Origin: Thiospirillum jenense
GTDB taxonomy: Bacteria; Pseudomonadota; Gammaproteobacteria; Chromatiales; Chromatiaceae
Reading direction: 5' to 3'
Length of the DNA: 64,000 nucleotides
Assembly: GCF_014145225.1 (NCBI RefSeq)
Contig: NZ_JABVCQ010000013.1
Location: 22,233-86,232 of the forward strand
Positions within the stretch are counted from its first letter, which is position 1, and every line of letters starts with the position of its first letter. The position numbers and the translations under genes were made by a program. The notes below the pieces were generated by a model. That model worked only from the letters and a program-made list of their open reading frames with translations. It made no database searches and was not told the origin of the DNA. Shown here one piece after another: positions 39,341-48,015 of this stretch.

Positions 39341-41269
39341 ATGTCCTCCACATCGCGCCGTTTCATGGCGTTTCTCATCACTGCGCCGCTGACCAACGTC
39401 ACGGTCGCCGCTGACTCACTCACCACCCTGCCGCCGGTTATCGTGACCGCCAACCGCATCGCCGAAGCGGAAACGCAAGTTCTGGCCGCCGTCACGGTGA
39501 TCGAACGTGCCGACATCGAGCGCCAGCAGGCACATTCGCTCTCCGACGTGTTACGCGGGGTGCCGGGCATCACCATTGCCCAGAGCGGCGGTGACGGCCA
39601 CCCGCTATCGGTGTACCTGCGCGGCACCAATGCCGATCACGTTTTGGTGCTGATTGACGGCGTCAAAGTCGGCTCGGCCACGCTCGGCACCGCGCCGCTG
39701 CACAACTTGCCGGTTGACCAGATCGAGCGCATCGAAATTGTGCGCGGGCCGCGCTCCAGTCTGTACGGCTCGGAGGCAATTGGCGGGGTGATCCAGATTT
39801 TCACCAAACGCGGCGGGGGCAAACTGACGCCGACGGTCAGCATCAGCGGCGGGGATTTAGCCACTCGCGGCGCGGCGGTTGGGATCAGCGGCGGCGGGGA
39901 TCACGGCTGGTTTAATTTCAGCGCCAACGTCAAGCGCACCGACGGCATCAACGCCTGCGATGGTCAGCCCAGCCCGTTTGCCGGCTGCGGCGTCAACGAG
40001 CCGGATCGGGATGGCTACCGCAACGTCGGCGTCAATCTCCGCGCCGGCTATCGTTTCAATCCCGCCGTGCAATTCGATGTCCACCTGTTGCAATCCGACA
40101 ACGAGTCCGAGTTCGACGGCTCGGCCTTTGCCGGTAATCGCGCTCGCGCCACGCAACAGGTGGTTGGCACGACGGTGACGTTAAAACCCCGCGACTGGTG
40201 GACAGTGTTACTCAGCGCCGGTCACAGTTGGGATCAGCACCGCTCATTTTTTGCCGATCCCGCCGCGGGTGTGGCGGAACATTTAAACAACCGCTACGAA
40301 ACCGAACGCGACACATTATCACTGCAACACACCGTCACGCTGCGGGCGGATCAGCAACTGACCGTCGGCGTGGATTACCTCAACGATCAGGTCGCCAGCA
40401 CCGTCAACTATGCCCAAGATTCGCGGCACAATGTCGGCCTGTTCAGCGCCTATCACGGCCAGTTCGGCGCAACTGACCTGACCGTCAGCGGGCGACAGGA
40501 TGACAACCAGCAATTTGGCAGTCACGCCACCGGCAACGCGGCGGTCGGGTATCGGTTCGACAACGGCGTCCACGTTGATCTGTCCTACGGCACCGCGTTC
40601 AAAGCGCCGAGTTTTAACGACCTGTACTTTCCCAACTACGGCACCGCAACGCTCAAACCGGAGCAATCGCGCAGTTGGGAATTGGGCATCAGCGGCGCGT
40701 TGCCACTTCCCCCCCTTTTAGCAAAGGGGGGCGGGGGGGATTTTTCAACCGCAGCGGGACGGTGGGAGGCGCGGCTGTTCCGCACCGACATTGACGATTT
40801 AATCGTGTACGACGCGGCCAGTTGGTCAGCGGCCAATCTCGCCAGTGCGCGGATTCATGGTTTGGAAACGACGGCGGCGGCGCGGCTGTTTGACCTTGAC
40901 CTGCGCGCCAGCGTGACGCTGTTACAACCGGAAAATCGCGCCGATGTCGCAGACCAGGACGGCAATTTACTGCCGCGCCGGCCGGAGCAAACGCTGCAAC
41001 TGGACGCGGATCGCCAGTTTGGGCGCTGGTCGGCGGGCGCGACGCTGTTTGCCGCGGGGCGGCGGTTCGACGACGTTGCCAACACAACACGGCTAGATGG
41101 CTACACTTTGCTGCATTTACGCACCGAATACGCCCTGACCAAAGCGGTCACGCTGCAAGCGCGGCTCGACAACGTGTTTGATGAAAATTACGAGACGGCG
41201 TACCTGTTCAATCAACCCGGGCGGACGGTGTTTTTCACCATGCGGTATGCGCCAACCAGCGGCGATTGA
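39341..41269 (+). CDS. btuB: TonB-dependent vitamin B12 receptor
   Basis: The 642-residue outer-membrane receptor has a signal peptide (to about residue 24), a TonB box region (PPVIVTANR, about 31-39), a plug domain (DVLRGVPGITIAQSG, VEIVRGPRSSLYGSEAIGGVI-like segment) and a 22-strand barrel ending in aromatic-rich strands. The cobalamin riboswitch directly upstream supports B12 as substrate. Near residues 456-469 the chain has LPPLLAKGGGGDF, translated from a palindromic DNA element between two strands, probably in a surface loop. Receptors of this family are usually near 610-630 residues. No frameshift is seen. Confidence 0.93.
   Translation: MSSTSRRFMAFLITAPLTNVTVAADSLTTLPPVIVTANRIAEAETQVLAAVTVIERADIERQQAHSLSDVLRGVPGITIAQSGGDGHPLSVYLRGTNADHVLVLIDGVKVGSATLGTAPLHNLPVDQIERIEIVRGPRSSLYGSEAIGGVIQIFTKRGGGKLTPTVSISGGDLATRGAAVGISGGGDHGWFNFSANVKRTDGINACDGQPSPFAGCGVNEPDRDGYRNVGVNLRAGYRFNPAVQFDVHLLQSDNESEFDGSAFAGNRARATQQVVGTTVTLKPRDWWTVLLSAGHSWDQHRSFFADPAAGVAEHLNNRYETERDTLSLQHTVTLRADQQLTVGVDYLNDQVASTVNYAQDSRHNVGLFSAYHGQFGATDLTVSGRQDDNQQFGSHATGNAAVGYRFDNGVHVDLSYGTAFKAPSFNDLYFPNYGTATLKPEQSRSWELGISGALPLPPLLAKGGGGDFSTAAGRWEARLFRTDIDDLIVYDAASWSAANLASARIHGLETTAAARLFDLDLRASVTLLQPENRADVADQDGNLLPRRPEQTLQLDADRQFGRWSAGATLFAAGRRFDDVANTTRLDGYTLLHLRTEYALTKAVTLQARLDNVFDENYETAYLFNQPGRTVFFTMRYAPTSGD
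40707..40745. repeat. G/C-rich palindromic element inside btuB
   Basis: The core TTCCCCCCCTTTTAGCAAAG runs into GGGGGGCGGGGGGGATTT. Its reverse complement matches the glcF element at nearly every position (AAATCCCCCC, CCCCCCTTT, loop, AAAGGGGGG). It keeps the btuB frame open. Confidence 0.75.
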
Positions 41270-41350
41270 GCAGCAACTCCCGCCCATTTTTCGCTCATTT
41301 TCCACCAACCGGCATGAGCAATGCCACCCACTCACCAGGAGTTTTTTCAG

Positions 41351-41935
41351 ATGTATCAAGACGTTAACGACCTCGACTCGCGGTCACGTTTATTAATCGG
41401 CTTGGGATTAGCCGCCGCCATTGCCGCCACACGCGGTCAATACTTCGCGCCGCTCGCGCATCATTTACCCGACGCGACGCTGGCGGCATTTTTCCTGGGC
41501 GGCGTCTATTTGCAACAACGGCGCGGCTTCGTGGCACTGTGTGTTTTGACCACCGTTCTTGATCTGATCGCCATGACTTGGGGTGGCGTGAGCAGTCACT
41601 GTTTCACCTTCGCCTACTGGTTACTCATCCCCACCTACGGCGCAGTGTGGGCGAGCGGGCGCTGGTATGCCGCGCACCACACGCCGACCAGCGCCACGCT
41701 GCCGCTGTTAGCGGGTGCCGCGCTACTCGGCGGAATCACGGCGGAGGTGATTTCCAGCGGCGGGTTTTATGTATTTTCCGGTTATTTTGACACCTTCAGC
41801 GGCGGCGAACTGCTCAACCGATTTGCCGAGTACATGCCCGCGACGCTGTGGCAATTGCTGGCGTATGTCGGCATCGGGGCGCTGGTGCATCTGAGCCTGA
41901 GCCGCGTTGCTGATTCACACCAGCAGCGGCTGTAG
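41351..41935 (+). CDS. membrane protein, possibly a BtuM-like cobalamin transporter
   Basis: The 194-residue protein has about five to six membrane helices and no clear enzymatic motif. The ATG at 41351 follows AGGAG at 41337-41341. The placement 80 bases after riboswitch-controlled btuB suggests a role in B12 or cobalt handling. BtuM is a solitary S-component-like cobalamin importer of this size with a functional cysteine; here Cys84 in SSHCFTFAYW would be a candidate. I offer this as inference; I could not confirm the family. Confidence 0.5.
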   Translation: MYQDVNDLDSRSRLLIGLGLAAAIAATRGQYFAPLAHHLPDATLAAFFLGGVYLQQRRGFVALCVLTTVLDLIAMTWGGVSSHCFTFAYWLLIPTYGAVWASGRWYAAHHTPTSATLPLLAGAALLGGITAEVISSGGFYVFSGYFDTFSGGELLNRFAEYMPATLWQLLAYVGIGALVHLSLSRVADSHQQRL

Positions 41936-42296
41936 CCAGTTCACCGCCGCGGCGCGCCTGACTAATCAAGCCGCCGATGTCGGGTTGTATACAAAAAAGT
42001 ATAGCGCTTGTCGGATACCGGCCGCGTTGTCAGTGCCATATTTGGTGACTGCCACGCGGCCGGCATTCGATTAAATCAGCGACCAATCGCCCGCCCCGCC
42101 TTTCAACCATTCATGGCACGAACTCTGCTTATTTACTGTGCAAAGCCCGACTGCGAAGTTGGGTTAAGTGTGCCATCCGTTATGAACAAAAAAATATAGC
42201 GATGCTGATTGATACCCCGCGCTCGTTGACAGGCGCTCGCCAATCCCGACCGCGTCAACCCCCGCTCACCTTTAGATTTTGGCAACTGAATTGACG
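41936..42296. other. spacer with a strong hairpin and an imperfect direct repeat
   Basis: No gene is supported in these 361 bases. Perfect 10-base arms CCGGCCGCGT (42018-42027) and ACGCGGCCGG (42054-42063) form a strong stem without a following T-run. Two similar stretches, at 41984-42019 and 42179-42216, share the pattern ACAAAAAA(G/A)TATAGCG...GATACC. They may be a duplicated control region for exbB, or remnants. Confidence 0.45.
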
Positions 42297-42914
42297 ATGA
42301 ACTGGACCTATTGGCAACAATTAGCCGCACATTCCGGCGGGGTGCTGTACGTCATGGCGGGTTTATTCACCGTCGCCCTGACCATCGGCATCGAGCGCAC
42401 TTGGGTATTGCGCAGCGTCACGCGGCACGGCGCGGGCATTTTGAACGCGGTCGCGGCGCTGGCCGCGCAGGATCACGCCGCCCTCGCCGCGTTGCGCGAT
42501 ACCCAAGCGCGGTCGTTGCACGGTTTATTGCTGACGGCCGCGCTGGACACCGCCGCGCCGTCGCTCGCCCAGCGGTTGGACGAACTCATCATGCGGCACG
42601 TCCCGCTGTTGGATCGGCATTTGTGGTTACTGGATACCACCGTCACGCTGGCACCGCTGCTGGGATTGCTCGGCACCATCGTCGGCATGTTTCACGCCTT
42701 CCAAGTGCTGGCCGCGCCCGGCACCGCGCCGCACGCCGTCACCAGTGGCGTGGCGGAGGCGTTGATTGCCACGGCCGCTGGGTTGCTGATCGCGGTAATC
42801 GGGCTGTTATTTTTCAACGGGTTAAATGAGCGGGTGCGGCTGGCAGTGCATCAACTCGACACGTTGAAAGTGATGCTGGTGAATCGCTTTGCCGCCGACG
42901 GTGAGGTGCGGTGA
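42297..42914 (+). CDS. exbB: MotA/TolQ/ExbB proton channel family protein
   Basis: This 205-residue inner-membrane protein has three membrane helices, with the family's conserved segment LAPLLGLLGTIVGMFHAFQVL and the third-helix GVAEALIATAAGLLIAV. With ExbD it turns the proton gradient into energy for TonB. It starts at ATG 42297 (MNWTYWQQL) rather than a TTG at 42279. It overlaps exbD by four bases and is followed by tonB, giving a complete energising unit for the receptors on both sides. Confidence 0.93.
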   Translation: MNWTYWQQLAAHSGGVLYVMAGLFTVALTIGIERTWVLRSVTRHGAGILNAVAALAAQDHAALAALRDTQARSLHGLLLTAALDTAAPSLAQRLDELIMRHVPLLDRHLWLLDTTVTLAPLLGLLGTIVGMFHAFQVLAAPGTAPHAVTSGVAEALIATAAGLLIAVIGLLFFNGLNERVRLAVHQLDTLKVMLVNRFAADGEVR

Positions 42915-43306
42915 TGCGCTATTTCCAACGCCGCAAAGCGCGGATCGAAATCGTGCCGATGATTGACATCATGTTTTTTTTACTGGTGTTTTTCATCATG
43001 GTCACGTTGAACATGATCCCGGCCACGGGCATTGGCGGGCGGTTGCCGAGTAGCACCAGCGCCGCGCAACTGGACTCGCCGCAAGTGGTCATCAGTTTGG
43101 ATGCGAGCGGGACGCTGACCGTTGACCAGCACGGCGTGACTTTAGAACAACTGAGCGCGTTACTGCTGGCGCGGGGCGCTGACACGCGGGTGGTGATTGC
43201 GGGCGCTGAAATGGCCGCGCTGGGCGATGTGGTCGCGGTGATGGACGCCTGCCGCGGCGCGGGCATCAGTCACGTCGGCATTGCCACCCGCGAGCCGCCG
43301 CCGTGA
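42911..43306 (+). CDS. exbD: biopolymer transport protein ExbD
   Basis: The 131-residue protein has a short cytoplasmic N-terminus, one membrane helix (about 15-37) and a periplasmic domain. The essential membrane Asp is present in VPMIDIMFFLLVFF. The start is GTG 42911 or ATG 42914, overlapping the exbB stop. Its own stop overlaps the tonB start in GTGA, so the three genes are translationally linked. Confidence 0.93.
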   Translation: MMRYFQRRKARIEIVPMIDIMFFLLVFFIMVTLNMIPATGIGGRLPSSTSAAQLDSPQVVISLDASGTLTVDQHGVTLEQLSALLLARGADTRVVIAGAEMAALGDVVAVMDACRGAGISHVGIATREPPP

Positions 43307-44088
43307 CTTGGCGGGATGCCCCACTGCCGACGGTGCCGCTGTGGTTGGCAACCCTGATTGCGATCAGTGGCGAGGCGGCGTTGCTGGCCGGCATTCACCA
43401 CTGGTCAACCGCGCAGTTCACCGTCCCGCCGGTGCCGGAACTGCCGCTCGAAGTGAGTTTGGTGGCCGCGCCGCCCGTGTTGACCGATGCCGCTGTGGTC
43501 AGCGCGGCGAGTGTGCCACCGCCTAAATCTGCGCCGCCGCCACCGCCGCCAGTGGCTGAACCTGAACCGCCGCCGATGCCAATGCCAATCAAACCGGCAG
43601 TTGCGGCCTCACCTGCGCCGTCGGTGCCGGTGCAAATCAAACCGGTTAAGCCGCGCAAAAAACCGGTGGTTAAAAAACCCAAGTCGCCCGCCGTGGCGCG
43701 ACCAGTTGCACCCGCGCCCCAGTCGGCAAAATCACCAGCGCGGCGGGCAACTCGTGCCACGCATCCGCGTCGTGCCACCGCGTCGCCTGCGCCAATTGCA
43801 GCCGCGCCCGTCACCAGTTCACCGGCGGCGTACTTGAGCAATCCCGCGCCGATTTATCCCACCAGCGCCCGCCAGCAGGGCGTCGAAGGCACGGTGCAAT
43901 TGCGCGTGTTGGTGAATGCCAGTGGACAGGCGAGCGTGGTGCAAGTGGCGCGGTCGGCGGGTGCAAATGCGCTCGATCAGGCGGCCGTGCAGGCGGTGCG
44001 GCGCTGGCGCTTTCAACCAGCGCGGCGGAATGGTGCGGCAATCAGTGCGTGGGTGCAGGTGCCAATTCGATTCAAATTGAACCGCTAG
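43303..44088 (+). CDS. tonB: energy transducer TonB
   Basis: The 261-residue protein has an N-terminal membrane anchor (about 12-32), a long Pro/Lys/Ala-rich periplasmic spacer (about 65-175, with PPPPPPVAEPEPPP and KPRKKPVVKKP) and a C-terminal TonB domain (about 180-261, NPAPIYPTSARQQGVEGTVQLRV-type start and RRWRFQPARRNG). It links ExbB/ExbD to outer-membrane receptors. It starts with GTG overlapping the exbD stop. Confidence 0.94.
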   Translation: MTWRDAPLPTVPLWLATLIAISGEAALLAGIHHWSTAQFTVPPVPELPLEVSLVAAPPVLTDAAVVSAASVPPPKSAPPPPPPVAEPEPPPMPMPIKPAVAASPAPSVPVQIKPVKPRKKPVVKKPKSPAVARPVAPAPQSAKSPARRATRATHPRRATASPAPIAAAPVTSSPAAYLSNPAPIYPTSARQQGVEGTVQLRVLVNASGQASVVQVARSAGANALDQAAVQAVRRWRFQPARRNGAAISAWVQVPIRFKLNR

Positions 44089-44128
44089 TTTAACGCTTTC
44101 GCAATTCACTATTTATTAGGAGATTTTA

Positions 44129-45187
44129 ATGACAGTTTTATATTCACGCACCTGCCGCACCATGCGGCAGACATTATTAGTATCGGCATTACTCGCGGTC
44201 ACGAGCGCCGTCAACGCAATTGAAATCACCGACATGACCGGCCGCCGCGTCATGATTCCCGCACCAATTGAGCGCGTATTCCCCGCTGCACCGCCGGTGG
44301 TGCCGCTCTTGTATGCACTCAATCCCAATAAACTCATGGCAATTCATTTCGCCTTTCGCCCGGATGATTTCAATTACCTCGTGCCATCAATGCGCGATGC
44401 CATGATTATTGGGCGTTATACCGGCGAAGGCCCGCCGCCGCGCCTCGATCAAATCATGCAAGCCAAGCCGCAATTAACCATTGGTTGGGAATTGCCGTTT
44501 ATTGATCGCCAGCGCGTATTGGATACGTTTCAATGGCTGCAAACGCCCGGTTTATTACTGCATCTCGACAGTCTGACTGATTACCCCGCCGCGTTGGAAT
44601 TAGTTGGTAATGCGATTGGTGAAACAGCGCGGGCGCAGCAGCTGAGTCGTTATATTCGTGACGCCATAACCCGTGTCGAGCGGGCGGTGGCTGATATTCC
44701 CGCGGCCGAGCGCCAGCGCGTTTATTTTGCCGAAGGCACGAATGGTTTAATGACCGAGTGCGCCGATTCATTCCACGCGGAGGTCATTCAATTAGCGGGC
44801 GGCGTTAATGTGATGGATTGCAAAACTAAAATGATGTGCGGCCATCAACCAGTGAAATTGGCGGATATTCAAGCACTTGATCCTGATGTCATTCTCACCG
44901 ATCAACCCGACTTTGCCCAGCACGTTAAAACAGATGCGGCGTGGCAGCAATTGCGGGCGGTGCGTAATAATCGCGTATTGCTCGCCCCCAACACACCGTT
45001 TAATTGGCTCGGGCGGCCGCCGTCATTCATGCGCGCAATTGCAATGCAATGGTTGGCGCATGAATTATACCCGACGCATTTTAATTGGAATGCACAGCGT
45101 GAAATCCCGGCATTTTACGCGCTGTTTTTAGGTATTAAACCAGAACAAGTGAATACCGCCGCTATTCTCAGTCAATCGGCACACTAA
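44129..45187 (+). CDS. periplasmic metal-chelate or cobalamin binding protein (TroA/BtuF-like)
   Basis: This 352-residue protein has a signal peptide (to about residue 30) and the two-lobed helical-backbone fold of iron-siderophore/cobalamin binding proteins. Typical parts are EITDMTGRRVMIPAPIERV, the RLDQIMQAKPQLTIG segment, and ADIQALDPDVILTDQ. The start follows AGGAG with good spacing. No ABC permease or ATPase gene is adjacent, so the transporter it serves must lie elsewhere. A TonB-dependent receptor gene follows after 14 bases, which points to a shared ligand. Confidence 0.83.
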   Translation: MTVLYSRTCRTMRQTLLVSALLAVTSAVNAIEITDMTGRRVMIPAPIERVFPAAPPVVPLLYALNPNKLMAIHFAFRPDDFNYLVPSMRDAMIIGRYTGEGPPPRLDQIMQAKPQLTIGWELPFIDRQRVLDTFQWLQTPGLLLHLDSLTDYPAALELVGNAIGETARAQQLSRYIRDAITRVERAVADIPAAERQRVYFAEGTNGLMTECADSFHAEVIQLAGGVNVMDCKTKMMCGHQPVKLADIQALDPDVILTDQPDFAQHVKTDAAWQQLRAVRNNRVLLAPNTPFNWLGRPPSFMRAIAMQWLAHELYPTHFNWNAQREIPAFYALFLGIKPEQVNTAAILSQSAH

Positions 45188-45201
45188 TTGGGAGAGTATT
45201 C

Positions 45202-47436
45202 ATGCTGTACCGTTCAATTTCATTCACTGCCGCGCTGGTTTATTCATGCGCGGCTACCGCAACTGAATTGCCGTTAATTACCGTCACCGCCGAAGCGGAA
45301 CAAGCCGCGACCGCTTTGCCCGATCTTGGCACGACCGCGACGGTGACGCGACTTGACGCGCAAACGGTGCGCACGACCGCCGGCCCCGCCGCCAATTCGC
45401 CATTTCGGGCGATTATCAACGCGCCGTCGGTCAATTTTCAAAGCGCCGATCCGCACGGTTTGACCGAGGTTGGTTTTCACGAAACCTTGAAAATTCGCGG
45501 GGTTGGGCAAAGCGGCCCCGCGTCCGCCCGCAACATTGACGGGCTGCCGATCACTGGCAATCCCGGCGGCAGCAAAGGCATTTTGGACATGGAAAACGTC
45601 GCCGCGATGGCGGTGTATCGCGGCGCCGCGCCAGTGGATAAATCCTTAGGATTCAGCAACTTACCCGGCAAATTGGATTTAATCACCCGCGCCCCGCAAG
45701 TGGACATGGCCACCGAATTCCGCTCGGAAGGCGGCAGTGATGATTTTCGCCGCGTGTTTTTGCGCCAAGATTTCGGTCAACACGGCATCGCGTCGGGGTT
45801 TATTTCGGGCAGTTGGAATAGCGGCGACAATTGGAAAGGCGAGGGCGATTTTGAACGGCAAAATCTATTCACTGGATTAGCATTCGATGGCGGCGCGGCG
45901 TGGCAAATGGAATTATACGCGGGCTATAATCACGACGACCGCAATAATTATCAATTCTTTGATTATGCAAAAGCGAGCGATTTTGATAATTACACGCGCA
46001 ATTGGTCAACTGATCCCGCCCGCGTGGATTATTACGATTACAATCACCAAACGTTTGATGATCGTTTTATTTATGCCAACGTGCGCACTAAATTAACCAA
46101 CGCTGTGCAACTCGTGTTCAAACCCTATTATCTGAACGAGTCCGGCAATTATTGGTTTAGTTCAATTAACAGCAGTGATGCAAATAAAAGCCGCGTTCTA
46201 AATTGGATGATTGACCATGAAAATATGGGCATGATGACGCGCTTGGATTGGCAATTCGCGTCTAATCAAACGCTGCAACCGGGGATTTGGTTGCACAGTC
46301 AAGAACCGCCCGGCCCGCCCTCCACGCAGCAAAAATATAAAGCCACGGCGAACGGCTTGGTATTCGATGGTTGGCAAGTATTAGCCGATCACGACGCCCA
46401 TCAATTGATTTCACCGTTTATCAATTATCTCGGGCAATTCGATCAATTCAATATTGAAGCCGGGCTACGCTTTGTCAATTTACAATTAGGCGCATTAACT
46501 GCGTATAACGCGACCGGCACTGCTGCGACCTTGACGAATGCGGATGCCGCCCGCGATGCTGGTGGAATTGACGCCATTGCATCCGCCGACGCAAAAACCT
46601 TTAATGAATGGCTACCATATTTCGGCGTGACTTGGACACTGAATCCAACAACCCGCCTATTCACTCGCTTCGGCCGTAGTTATGGGTTAGATGTCAATCT
46701 ATTCCCGTACTATTACACGCAAAAGTCACAATTCGTCAGTAAAGGCGTCACGTTTCAATCACTGTGGGATCGCTTGGAATTAGAAACGGCGAATAACATT
46801 GACATTGGCGGGCGCTATCAACGCGACAAATGGGCAATAGAATTGACAACCTTTTATGCCAAACACGCCAATAAACAATCCACTATTTATGACCCGGCAA
46901 TTGCTGTGCGTTATCCCTGGAATGTTGCTGATGCCGAGCGCTACGGAATTGAATTAGAAAGCAATTGGCAAATCACGCCGATGTGGCAAGTGAATGGCAA
47001 TTACACCTGGAATCATTTCACCTATTCTGATGATTTGGCGTTATCAGCAACCGGCAATATTGCCACCGCCGGTAAACAAGTTGTGGATACGCCCGAACAC
47101 ATGTTGAAATTAGGAATGCGCTATACGCAGGCGGCGTGGACATTAGGCGTGGATGGGCGGTACATTGGCGAACGCTATGGCGACGTATTAAATGATGAGC
47201 GCGTGGACGCCGTGACTTTATTTGACGCCAATGCGCAATATCAATTGACCAAGTCATTAAATATCACGCTCAATATTCTGAATCTGTTTGATAAAGAATA
47301 CATCGGGCCAATTAGCGCAGCGGATGATGCCATTGCCAATTACATTGCGGCGCTGAATGGCGTGAACGGGAATGGTTCCAGTTATCAATACGGCGCACCG
47401 CGAACGCTTTATTTGGGATTAGTGGCGCAGTTTTAA
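45202..47436 (+). CDS. TonB-dependent receptor
   Basis: The 744-residue outer-membrane receptor has a signal peptide (to about residue 20), a TonB-box-like LPLITVTAEAE, a plug domain (FHETLKIRGVGQSGPASARNIDGLPITGNPGG) and a beta barrel ending in the aromatic strand TLYLGLVAQF. The start follows GGGAG. Its neighbours, the TonB-ExbBD genes and a TroA/BtuF-like binding protein, suggest uptake of a metal chelate or corrinoid. The ligand cannot be read from the sequence. Confidence 0.9.
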   Translation: MLYRSISFTAALVYSCAATATELPLITVTAEAEQAATALPDLGTTATVTRLDAQTVRTTAGPAANSPFRAIINAPSVNFQSADPHGLTEVGFHETLKIRGVGQSGPASARNIDGLPITGNPGGSKGILDMENVAAMAVYRGAAPVDKSLGFSNLPGKLDLITRAPQVDMATEFRSEGGSDDFRRVFLRQDFGQHGIASGFISGSWNSGDNWKGEGDFERQNLFTGLAFDGGAAWQMELYAGYNHDDRNNYQFFDYAKASDFDNYTRNWSTDPARVDYYDYNHQTFDDRFIYANVRTKLTNAVQLVFKPYYLNESGNYWFSSINSSDANKSRVLNWMIDHENMGMMTRLDWQFASNQTLQPGIWLHSQEPPGPPSTQQKYKATANGLVFDGWQVLADHDAHQLISPFINYLGQFDQFNIEAGLRFVNLQLGALTAYNATGTAATLTNADAARDAGGIDAIASADAKTFNEWLPYFGVTWTLNPTTRLFTRFGRSYGLDVNLFPYYYTQKSQFVSKGVTFQSLWDRLELETANNIDIGGRYQRDKWAIELTTFYAKHANKQSTIYDPAIAVRYPWNVADAERYGIELESNWQITPMWQVNGNYTWNHFTYSDDLALSATGNIATAGKQVVDTPEHMLKLGMRYTQAAWTLGVDGRYIGERYGDVLNDERVDAVTLFDANAQYQLTKSLNITLNILNLFDKEYIGPISAADDAIANYIAALNGVNGNGSSYQYGAPRTLYLGLVAQF

Positions 47437-47474
47437 ATAACGAAGGAGTAAAAGTCTGGTCAATATTGGCCGTA

Positions 47475-47516
47475 AAAGAACGCCGCCCGTTTTGAATAAC
47501 AAGCGGCGTTTTGTTT
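47475..47516. terminator. bidirectional rho-independent terminator
   Basis: The arms ACGCCGC (47480-47486) and GCGGCGT (47503-47509) are followed by TTTTG on the plus strand and by TTCTTTT on the minus strand. It lies between the receptor gene and the convergent repeat-peptide gene and could serve both. Confidence 0.8.
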
Positions 47517-47596
47517 AGGTGACGCGATGAGAGTGAATGACTTTTAATTGGTCATTTCATTATCAGTTGACGCACCGCGAGCATCATGTTCAATAA

Positions 47597-47896
47597 TTAA
47601 GCAAACGCATCAACAAGCGCACCTGTGCCAAAATCACCCGCCCCTGTCGGTGCAGACAGCTGTGACGGCGGTTGGCGATTTTCAATATTGCCACCCGGGG
47701 GCGGAGTGGGCGCTGTGGGTTGATTCGGTTGACGAATTGAAATATTACTGTTGCTAATACCAGAACTACTGAATCCTGTTGGTGCAGATGGCTGTGACGG
47801 CGGTTGGCGATTTTCAATATTGCCACCCGGGGGCGGAGTGGGCGCTGCGGGTTGATTCGGTTGACGAATTGAAATATTACTGCTGCTAATATCCAC
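47597..47896 (-). CDS. small Pro/Asn/Gln-rich tandem-repeat protein
   Basis: This 99-residue protein has no signal peptide, no cysteine and no known domain. It is built from two copies of a 44-residue unit (NISIRQPNQPAAPTPPPGG then NIENRQPPSQPSAPTG), and ends in TGAGDFGTGALVDAFA. A GTG at 47896 with GGAGG five bases upstream (47902-47906) sets the start; a GTG at 47908 would overlap that site. Codon use fits the genome's AT-ending style. It lies downstream of the DUF2202 gene, after a terminator and with little room for its own promoter. The repeats look disordered; function is unknown. Confidence 0.55.
   Translation of the reverse strand: MDISSSNISIRQPNQPAAPTPPPGGNIENRQPPSQPSAPTGFSSSGISNSNISIRQPNQPTAPTPPPGGNIENRQPPSQLSAPTGAGDFGTGALVDAFA
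47649..47889. repeat. 132-bp direct repeat, two units
   Basis: Two nearly identical stretches, 47649-47757 and 47781-47889, are offset by 132 bases (44 codons) and form the body of the repeat-protein gene. They differ at only a few positions, which suggests a recent duplication. Confidence 0.85.
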
Positions 47897-47938
47897 AATG
47901 ACCTCCACAATAGATTAAAACGAATGATCACGCTCTCC

Positions 47939-47973
47939 AAAAAAACACCGATGTTAATTAAAACCACCGGTGT
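47939..47973 (-). terminator. rho-independent terminator after the DUF2202 gene
   Basis: On the minus strand ACACCG (47973-47968) pairs with CGGTGT (47950-47945), followed by a run of six or more T. It lies between the DUF2202 gene and the repeat-protein gene, so the latter may depend on readthrough. Confidence 0.65.
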
Positions 47974-48015
47974 CATTGCGCATTGTTATTTATCAGTGCG
48001 TATTATTCGGTCGGG

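Noticed and set aside
39115..39392. Short plus-strand frames over the end of the riboswitch and the btuB start.
   Set aside because: They are untranslated leader sequence read by chance; the conserved riboswitch blocks explain the region.
47590..47976. A 128-codon frame on the minus strand with its own internal repeat.
   Set aside because: It overlaps the repeat-protein gene in another frame; its repeat only mirrors the 132-bp DNA repeat, and its ATG lies at the edge of a terminator hairpin without a ribosome-binding site.
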